This document shows, piece by piece, positions 5,601-10,033 of a DNA stretch of 10,033 nucleotides. Origin of the DNA: JAFGBZ01 sp043817715 (GTDB lineage: Archaea > Iainarchaeota > Iainarchaeia > Iainarchaeales > JAFGBZ01); the NCBI GenBank assembly GCA_043817715.1, contig JBDRGO010000023.1, positions 1-10,033 of the forward strand, read 5' to 3'. A program made the translations under genes and the position numbers. The notes beneath the pieces were generated by a model, which searched no databases, had not been told where the DNA came from, and saw nothing but the letters and a program-made list of their open reading frames with translations. The first letter of the stretch is position 1. Every line of letters starts with the position of its first letter.

Positions 5601-6668
5601 ATGGGTTTTTGGAGAATTACTAGAAGAAACGTTAAAGAGGCTTTAAGGAAAACTCCGGAAGCAGGCAGATTTTTAAAATTCCGTGTGATTAATAAAAATC
5701 TCTCAGAAAGAGTCTTTTCAAAGGTTTGGTATGCTCCGCGCCTTCTTAATAAGGCAAGGGTCAGGCAGTATAAATATGATGAATACTTTGAAAAAGGCAA
5801 AAAAAAGAATGGCTATGGCCTTGGAAGCTATCCAAAACGCAGGGGCACCTTGGATGATTCTAGGGATAGAATTGAAGAGCTTTTAGATCAGCATAAGTTC
5901 AGCGGAGTTCTTTTTTCAAGGGTGAAATCATTTGGTTCCCTAATGCATAAAGAAGATCATATTAGAATGGTATTAGATCCGCCGCATGATCCCACCAAAG
6001 AGGTTTCATTTGATTTAGGTGATGCCGGCGGATTCCTTAGTGCAGTGAAATATTCAGAGAGGCTTACATTCAATGAAAAGTCCAGATTAACAAGCATGTT
6101 TAAGTTTGCTGTTGAAAAACTGGAGAAAGAGGAGATTGTTTCTTGGAATGAGTTATGGGCAAAAGCAGTCGGCGACTCGCCACTTCGCAAATTGAGTTAC
6201 CCTGTTTTTAAGGGATTAATAGAAAGATTTACGGAAACTGTTGCAATCAGAAAATTAATGTTTGAATCTCTTGGAATCCGGGCTGTTTCTTACACTCCGC
6301 AGGAAGCTGAAAGGAATTTTTCTGTTTTAAAAAAGCATTTTGAAGAGCATGGCTATGTCCTGAAAAAAGTTTCTCGTTATGGACGCTATGAGGAAGGGCT
6401 AAATGGAACAGGCGTGTTTCGGGCGCCAAAAAAAGCAGAATATAATTCAATTCATTTTACGGTGGCAAGAAAAAAGGCAGTCATGAAGAAAAAAAAGAAT
6501 GAGCCGCAAGAATATGAACCGGATGCATTTGAATTCCATTTAAGGGCTTTTGAAGATGAACATGAGATAATGAGAAGGGACAGGAAAAGGAGCTGGTTTT
6601 TTGGGGCTTTCAAAAGAAAAAAAATGCCTGGAAGAGGCAAGCCTGTCATTAAAAGCACAGAGGTTTAG
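5601..6668 (+). CDS. RelA/SpoT-like nucleotidyltransferase-fold protein with large insertion (putative)
   Basis: The assignment of this 355-residue protein rests on four motifs in the order used by (p)ppGpp synthetases. RVKSFGSLMHK (R107, K109, S113, K117) has the R-x-K-x3-S-x3-K spacing of RelA. ESLGIR (222-227) matches D-x-x-(G/A)-x-R, but with Glu for the catalytic Asp. EYNSIH (280-285) matches GY-x-S-x-H. EFHLR (311-315) plus H321 matches E-x-Q-x-R and the following His. The spacing is unusual: about 100 residues, including the segment LTFNEK to IERFTE, lie between motifs 1 and 2, where typical synthetases have few. No HD hydrolase domain, TGS or ACT domain is present. The N-terminal 90 residues and C-terminal 35 are Lys/Arg-rich and could contact RNA. 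Activity is unproven given Asp to Glu; it may be a synthetase, a toxic relative, or an inactive fold. ATG 5601 follows AAGGGA and lies 19 bases after the upstream stop. Confidence 0.6.
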   Translation: MGFWRITRRNVKEALRKTPEAGRFLKFRVINKNLSERVFSKVWYAPRLLNKARVRQYKYDEYFEKGKKKNGYGLGSYPKRRGTLDDSRDRIEELLDQHKFSGVLFSRVKSFGSLMHKEDHIRMVLDPPHDPTKEVSFDLGDAGGFLSAVKYSERLTFNEKSRLTSMFKFAVEKLEKEEIVSWNELWAKAVGDSPLRKLSYPVFKGLIERFTETVAIRKLMFESLGIRAVSYTPQEAERNFSVLKKHFEEHGYVLKKVSRYGRYEEGLNGTGVFRAPKKAEYNSIHFTVARKKAVMKKKKNEPQEYEPDAFEFHLRAFEDEHEIMRRDRKRSWFFGAFKRKKMPGRGKPVIKSTEV

Positions 6669-6682
6669 TTATTAAACATTTT

Positions 6683-6692
6683 TTTATATAAT
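6683..6692 (+). promoter_or_regulatory. TATA-like box before the RNase P RNA
   Basis: TTTATATAAT is the best TATA match between the RelA-like gene and the RNase P RNA. Its centre is only about 12 bases from the 5' strand of P1, too close if transcription starts at P1. The weaker TTATTAAAC at 6669-6677 is at the expected distance. Either the weaker box is used, or the strong box drives a start inside P1. Confidence 0.45.
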
Positions 6693-6698
6693 ATTCTT

Positions 6699-6979
6699 GA
6701 AGTACCAGGCGAACCGGTACTCTTTTCGAAGAGAGGAAAGTCCGCCCACCAGAATTTTAAAACAATTCCTGAGAAGGAATCCCTGCAACAGAGACGAGCA
6801 ACATGAAACGGGCAGGGTTCAACTGTCACGCCAGTTGGCATGCGGGCACTGCTTTCAGCAGTGCATGCGCCTTAAAGGCGCACCATCCGCCAGCCGACGG
6901 GACAGCTGGTGCAAGCGCTTTAATGCGTGCTTAGACGAATTCCGGTTAAAACAGAAGGTGGCTTACTACCTGGTGCTTT
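6699..6979 (+). ncRNA. rnpB: RNase P RNA
   Basis: This is the catalytic RNA of ribonuclease P, which removes 5' leaders from pre-tRNAs. The universal core is clear. CR-I GAGGAAAGTCC lies at 6733-6743 and CR-V ACAGAAGGTGGCTTA at 6951-6965; together they form P4 (GCCCACC against GGTGGC). P1 is a 10-bp helix pairing 6700-6709 with 6969-6978, with one U-G, which fixes both ends. P3 is CTCTT-TTCG-AAGAG at 6720-6733, a UUCG-type tetraloop. The segment around 6784-6800 (AACAGAGACGAGCAAC) is the CR-II/III-like specificity region, with long hairpins at 6819-6900. At about 280 nt the RNA is at the short end for Archaea but has both catalytic and specificity halves. An open frame through it (6697-7005) is fortuitous. 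It is followed directly by a T-run. Confidence 0.95.
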
Positions 6980-6990
6980 TTTCTCTTTTT
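6977..6990 (+). terminator. T-run terminator of RNase P RNA
   Basis: Bases 6977-6990 are T-rich (TTTTTTCTCTTTTT) and start at the end of P1. This fits archaeal T-run termination, with P1 closing the mature RNA. Confidence 0.7.
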
Positions 6991-7000
6991 AACCATAACA

Positions 7001-7008
7001 TTTAAAAA
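7001..7008 (+). promoter_or_regulatory. TATA box of hsp20
   Basis: TTTAAAAA at 7001-7008 predicts a transcription start near 7030, giving a leader of about 35-40 bases with a Shine-Dalgarno site (GAGGTG, 7057-7062) 6 bases before ATG 7069. Confidence 0.5.
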
Positions 7009-7012
7009 CACT

Positions 7013-7053
7013 TTGATTAAATATTACTGGTATTGATTAAACATTTTAATCAA
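7013..7053 (+). promoter_or_regulatory. Putative hsp20 operator: three TTGATTAAA boxes
   Basis: TTGATTAAA occurs at 7013-7021 and 7033-7041, and in inverted form at 7045-7053. The second and third copies make a perfect 9-bp inverted repeat around CAT. The first and second are exactly 20 bases apart, near two helical turns. The array lies just downstream of the TATA box and across the predicted transcription start, where archaeal heat-shock repressors such as Phr bind. In RNA the inverted repeat forms a hairpin that ends three bases before the Shine-Dalgarno site, so an RNA-level role is also possible. Confidence 0.6.
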
Positions 7054-7068
7054 AACGAGGTGTTTTTG

Positions 7069-7518
7069 ATGGATTTGGATGTATATGATTCTTGGAAAAG
7101 AAGAAAGTTAAGCCCTTTTTTGGATGATGATTTTTTTTCTGATTTAATGAGGCCGATGAGAATGCGGGTAAATGAGTTCAGGGAGCCATTGATTGATGTG
7201 GTGGATAAAGGCAGTTATTATGAATTAACCGCTGAACTTCCTGGTGTTTCAAAAGACGGTTTAAATGTTGAAGTTGATGAAAACGGCGTTTCAATTGAGG
7301 CAGAGCAGAAGCATGCATTAAAAAAAGAAGACAGGGAAAAAGGGCATTATTACAGTGAAAGGAGCTATTCAAAATTCTTAAGAAGAATTCCTTTAAGCGA
7401 GGAAATTAACCCTAATATGGCTGAAGCGGAAATGAAGAACGGAATTTTATCCATTAAGCTTGAGAAAATTAAACCCTCCCATGAAAAGGAAAAAAAAGTA
7501 AAGGTTGAAGTAAAGTAA
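7069..7518 (+). CDS. hsp20: Small heat-shock protein (Hsp20 / alpha-crystallin family)
   Basis: This is a 149-residue ATP-independent holdase that binds unfolding proteins and normally forms large cytoplasmic oligomers. A short N-terminal arm (1-37) with DDDFFSDLMRPM precedes the alpha-crystallin domain (about 38-136). That domain starts REPLIDVVDKGSYYELTAELPG, contains the dimerisation-loop region around YYSERSYSKFLRRIPL, and ends with the family signature NGILSIKL (124-131). The C-terminal tail is Lys-rich and ends V-K-V-E-V-K, a V-x-V form of the I-x-I motif that docks subunits. ATG 7069 was chosen because GAGGTG lies 6 bases upstream; the frame extends to TTG 7033, but that start would sit inside the inverted repeat and lack a ribosome site. 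Length and domain order are normal. Confidence 0.95.
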   Translation: MDLDVYDSWKRRKLSPFLDDDFFSDLMRPMRMRVNEFREPLIDVVDKGSYYELTAELPGVSKDGLNVEVDENGVSIEAEQKHALKKEDREKGHYYSERSYSKFLRRIPLSEEINPNMAEAEMKNGILSIKLEKIKPSHEKEKKVKVEVK

Positions 7519-7565
7519 GCCTTTGCTTTTTTCTGCAAAGGAATAGGAAAGGTTGAAGTAAAGTA
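7500..7565 (+). repeat. 18-bp duplication of the hsp20 gene end
   Basis: AAAGGTTGAAGTAAAGTA at 7500-7517 is the hsp20 3' end up to the second base of its stop codon. It is repeated exactly at 7548-7565, 48 bases on, outside the gene. The second copy continues into TAG rather than TAA. Between them a hairpin pairs CCTTTGC (7520-7526) with GCAAAGG (7535-7541). It looks like the remnant of a short tandem duplication. Confidence 0.85.
7520..7541 (+). terminator. Hairpin after hsp20
   Basis: This is a 7-bp stem with an 8-base, T-rich loop directly behind the hsp20 stop codon. It is not followed by a T-run, but the loop itself holds TTTTTT, and a long T-run occurs at 7602-7627 (broken by CC at 7609-7610 and a G at 7621). 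Either could end the hsp20 transcript. Confidence 0.4.
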
Positions 7566-7670
7566 GCACCTGCTTTGCTTCGCCTTTTCTTTTCACCTCT
7601 TCATTTTTCCTTTTTTTTTTGTTTTTTGCCAACTTTTCTAATGTGAACAAAGTGAGCCGTTTTTATCAAA

Positions 7671-7696
7671 CCCAATTCAAGCGAAGCTTGAATGGG
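7671..7696. repeat. Hairpin with GC-GAA-GC tip
   Basis: CCC-A-ATTCAAGC pairs with GCTTGAAT-GGG around loop GAA, giving 11 bp with one bulged A. It belongs to the same GC-NNN-GC class as the hairpin that follows. Confidence 0.6.
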
Positions 7697-7730
7697 CATT
7701 GTAAAAGCTTTGCTTTTACGAATGTTTTTT
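7697..7730 (+). terminator. Hairpin with GC-TTT-GC tip followed by T-run
   Basis: CATT-GTAAAAGC (7697-7708) pairs with GCTTTTAC-AATG (7712-7724) around TTT with one bulged G, and TTTTTT follows at 7725-7730. This is a classical stem plus T-run layout and could terminate read-through from hsp20 before alaS. Confidence 0.5.
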
Positions 7731-7738
7731 CTAAAAAT

Positions 7739-7786
7739 TTGGCGAACGCAGTGAGCAGGTTTTCGCCAACCTTTACCAAAAGGTTG
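7739..7786 (+). promoter_or_regulatory. Two overlapping hairpins upstream of alaS
   Basis: TTGGCGAA (7739-7746) pairs with TTCGCCAA (7762-7769). CAACCTTT (7767-7774) pairs with AAAGGTTG (7779-7786) around ACCA. The two stems share 7767-7769, so they compete at their junction. TTTTTATT at 7787-7794 follows and is also a possible TATA box for alaS, 27-34 bases before its ATG. A regulatory role, such as control of alaS transcription, is only inferred. No gene was found in 7519-7820. Confidence 0.45.
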
Positions 7787-7820
7787 TTTTTATTCTTTTC
7801 TGTTTATTCTATATTTTAAT

Positions 7821-10033
7821 ATGAAGGCAGATAAAGAAATTAAATCAGAATTCAAGAAAGTTTTTTCTAAATCTCCGGAAAAATTTTATCCTGTGAAGGA
7901 ATTAAAGGAAAAAAGTTTTTTCAGGGGAAAATGCCTTGAATGCGGAAAGAATTTTTGGGCAAAAGATGAATCCAGAAAAGTATGCGGTGATGCTGCCTGC
8001 ATTGGCGGGTTTAAATTCATCGGGGAAAAAAACACGAAAAAAGAATTTGATTATATTTCAAGCTGGAAGGCTTTTGAAAAATTTTTTGTTGATAAAGGAT
8101 ATCTGAGCATGGAAAGAAAGCCGGTTGTTGCAAGATGGAGGGATGATGTTTATTGGGTTGGGGCAAGCGTTTATGGTTTTCAGCCGCATGTTGTTGCAGG
8201 TGAAATGAAGGCTCCAAGCAATGCAGTAATTATTCCCCAGTTATCTCTGCGCTTTAATGACATTGATAATGTTGGGTTAACTGGTTCGCATTATGTGTGC
8301 TTTGATATGCTTGGTCAGCTTCATTTTGAGAAAGCAGATGAATTCAATCAAGGGCTTTATTTTCAGGAATATTTTGAATGGATTACTAATGGAATGGGCG
8401 TTCCTGAAAAGGATTTGGTTGTGCATGAGGATGCCTGGGCTGGAGGGGGAAATTTCGGTCCCTGTATGGAATTTTTTTCTAAAGGGCTTGAAATAGGAAA
8501 CCAGGTTTATATGAATTATTTGGTAACAGAGAACGGCTACAGGGATTTGAAAATAAAGGTTTTGGATATGGGCCAGGGGCATGAAAGGATTCCATGGCTT
8601 TCAAAAGGAAAATCAATGTCTTATGAAACAACTTTTCCTGATGCATTGAAGTACTTGTATAAAACCACTGGCTTCAAATATGATGAAAAATTAATGAAGG
8701 AATTTTTGCCTTTTTCTGCTTTATTGAATGTGGATGAAGCTGAAAATATTGATAATGTATGGGAAATGATTTCAACTAAATCAGGAAAGGATGTTGTTGA
8801 TTTAAGGAAAAGGATTTTTGCCCAGTCGGCAATTTATTCAATTGCAGAGCATTCACGTGCGGCTCTTGTGGCATTGAATGATTCGGCAATCCCTTCAAAT
8901 ACGGGGGGAGGATATAATCTGCGTTCAATTATCAGGAGGGCTTTTGATTTGGCGGAGCAGTTTAACTGGAAAATTGATTTCAGGAAACTGTTTGAATTGC
9001 ATGCATTTCAGCTGAAATCAATGTATCCTGAATTAAGTGAAGGAATTGATAATTCATTTGAAATTTTTTCTTCAGAGGAAAAAAGGTTTGCTGAAACAAA
9101 GGAAAAATCAAAAAGAATTGTTTCAAATATTTCTGATTCAGGAATTGAAACTGATTTTTTGATTGAATTATATGATTCGCATGGAATTTCTCCGGAATTT
9201 GTGAAAAAAGAATTCGAAAAAAAAGGAAAAACAATCACGGTTCCTGAAAATTTTTATGCCTTGGTTAATGAAAGGCATTCAAATATTGTTCATGCAACTG
9301 CAGCAAAAAAAGATTTTGTCAAGGAAATTGAGGGATTGCAGGAAACAATTCAGCTGTATTTTAATTCATGGAAATTAACTGAATTTAATGCAGAAGTAAC
9401 TGCTTCTTTAGGCGACCTGCTTGTATTGAACCAGACTGCTTTTTATCCTACTTCAGGAGGGCAGGAAAATGATTTAGGCGAAATTGAAGGAATTCCTGTA
9501 ATGGATGTATTCAAGCAGGGAAATGTAATTGTGCATAGATTAAGCAAAGCGCATTCGTTTAGGAAAGGCGGAAAGGTTTCGGGAAAAATTGATTTTGAAA
9601 GAAGAAAGCAGTTAACCCAGCACCATTCAGGGGCGCATTTATTGAATGGAATTGCAAGGGAACTTTTAGGAAAGCATATCTGGCAGGCAGGGGCTTCAAA
9701 AACAGTTGAAAAGGCAAGGCTGGATATCACCCATTTCAGGAATTTAAATGAAAATGAATTGATGAAAATTGAGTCAAAGGCAAATGAGCTGATTAAAAAA
9801 TCAGTTCCGATTCATTCCGCCTTGCTTTTAAGGGAGGAAGCCGAAGGAAAGCATGGGGTAAGCATTTATCAGGGCGGAGTAGTGCCTGGAAGAAAATTAA
9901 GGATTGTTGAAGTAAAAGGAATTGATGTTGAGGCATGCGGTGGAACCCATCTGGAAAATACTTTTGAGCTTGAAATATTCAAAATAATTAATTCAACCCG
10001 TGTTCAGGATGGAGTAATAAGGATTAATTTTGC
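7821..10033 (+). CDS. alaS: Alanyl-tRNA synthetase, archaeal type, partial (3' end beyond window)
   Basis: This is the class II synthetase that charges tRNA-Ala and clears mischarged Ser and Gly. The window holds 737 codons and no stop. An archaeal-type N-terminal zinc site has C38, C41, C55 and C60. The catalytic domain follows: VARWRDDVYWVGASVYGFQP, then RFNDIDNVGLTG, WAGGGNFGPC, and the motif 3 region DMGQGHERIPW (near residues 250-260). A tRNA-recognition region spans about 270-500. The editing domain starts with TAFYPTSGGQ and keeps its zinc ligands: HHSGAH (H602, H606) and CGGTH (C706, H710). DGVIRI closes the visible part. The C-Ala dimerisation domain should follow outside. ATG 7821 is in the usual place relative to the first helix (SEFKKVF). 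No Shine-Dalgarno is visible, so the mRNA may be leaderless or nearly so. No key residue is missing. Confidence 0.98.
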   Translation, partial: MKADKEIKSEFKKVFSKSPEKFYPVKELKEKSFFRGKCLECGKNFWAKDESRKVCGDAACIGGFKFIGEKNTKKEFDYISSWKAFEKFFVDKGYLSMERKPVVARWRDDVYWVGASVYGFQPHVVAGEMKAPSNAVIIPQLSLRFNDIDNVGLTGSHYVCFDMLGQLHFEKADEFNQGLYFQEYFEWITNGMGVPEKDLVVHEDAWAGGGNFGPCMEFFSKGLEIGNQVYMNYLVTENGYRDLKIKVLDMGQGHERIPWLSKGKSMSYETTFPDALKYLYKTTGFKYDEKLMKEFLPFSALLNVDEAENIDNVWEMISTKSGKDVVDLRKRIFAQSAIYSIAEHSRAALVALNDSAIPSNTGGGYNLRSIIRRAFDLAEQFNWKIDFRKLFELHAFQLKSMYPELSEGIDNSFEIFSSEEKRFAETKEKSKRIVSNISDSGIETDFLIELYDSHGISPEFVKKEFEKKGKTITVPENFYALVNERHSNIVHATAAKKDFVKEIEGLQETIQLYFNSWKLTEFNAEVTASLGDLLVLNQTAFYPTSGGQENDLGEIEGIPVMDVFKQGNVIVHRLSKAHSFRKGGKVSGKIDFERRKQLTQHHSGAHLLNGIARELLGKHIWQAGASKTVEKARLDITHFRNLNENELMKIESKANELIKKSVPIHSALLLREEAEGKHGVSIYQGGVVPGRKLRIVEVKGIDVEACGGTHLENTFELEIFKIINSTRVQDGVIRINF

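Noticed and set aside
6697..7005. Open frame of 102 codons on the + strand
   Set aside because: It coincides with the RNase P RNA, whose P1, P4, CR-I and CR-V are all present, and its translation has no recognisable pattern.
7033..7068. Longer hsp20 start at TTG 7033
   Set aside because: It would place the start codon inside the inverted repeat and near the predicted transcription start. ATG 7069 has GAGGTG at ideal spacing.
7619..7819. Open frame of 66 codons before alaS
   Set aside because: It starts at TTG in a T-run and is produced by AT-rich hairpins. The translation is Phe/Ser-rich, with no ribosome site.
5510..9730. Minus-strand open frames opposite the protein genes (for example 5510-5800, 6452-6658, 8277-8582, 9008-9238, 9443-9730)
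   Set aside because: They are shadows of clear + strand genes, with hydrophobic or Phe/Ser-rich translations typical of antisense reading of AT-rich genes.

Overview
The window reads as chromosomal DNA of an AT-rich archaeon, most likely from one of the reduced, fast-evolving lineages usually grouped as DPANN (lineage is inferred). The evidence for Archaea is an archaeal-type 23S rRNA with long processing stems, an archaeal-type alanyl-tRNA synthetase with an N-terminal Cys4 zinc site, an archaeal-like RNase P RNA, and TATA-like boxes about 25 bases before several starts. All recognised genes are on the + strand.

Layout. Bases 1-455 are a low-complexity A/T leader followed by small hairpins. 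Bases 456-3446 are a complete 23S rRNA enclosed by a strong processing helix. No 16S or 5S rRNA lies beside it in the window. The 23S is the most surprising object here: the GTPase centre, sarcin-ricin loop and overall fold are conventional, but several peptidyl-transferase-centre bases that are close to universal are replaced, while A2451, U2506, U2585, A2602 and G2553 (E. coli numbering, aligned by eye) are kept. Some other changes are compensatory, which argues for a working RNA.

Bases 3490-4590 hold a two-gene HEPN/MNT toxin-antitoxin operon: a winged-helix plus minimal-nucleotidyltransferase protein overlapping a HEPN protein. The operon is bracketed by an exact 33-bp direct repeat that copies part of the 23S trailer. 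Its promoter carries four (G/A)TATAC boxes spaced one helical turn apart, which suggests autoregulation.

Bases 4736-6668 hold a probable two-gene unit: a single-pass membrane protein with a cysteine-rich outer domain of unknown function, then a protein with RelA/SpoT-like synthetase motifs interrupted by an insertion of roughly 100 residues. Next come the RNase P RNA gene (about 6699-6979, with a T-run terminator), an Hsp20 small heat-shock protein whose leader holds three copies of TTGATTAAA, a 300-base intergenic stretch rich in hairpins, and the first 737 codons of alaS, which runs off the right edge. The genes are mainly translation and stress functions (rRNA, RNase P, AlaRS, Hsp20, possible alarmone enzyme, toxin-antitoxin); apart from the overlapping HEPN/MNT pair and the closely spaced membrane/RelA-like pair, they look independently transcribed.
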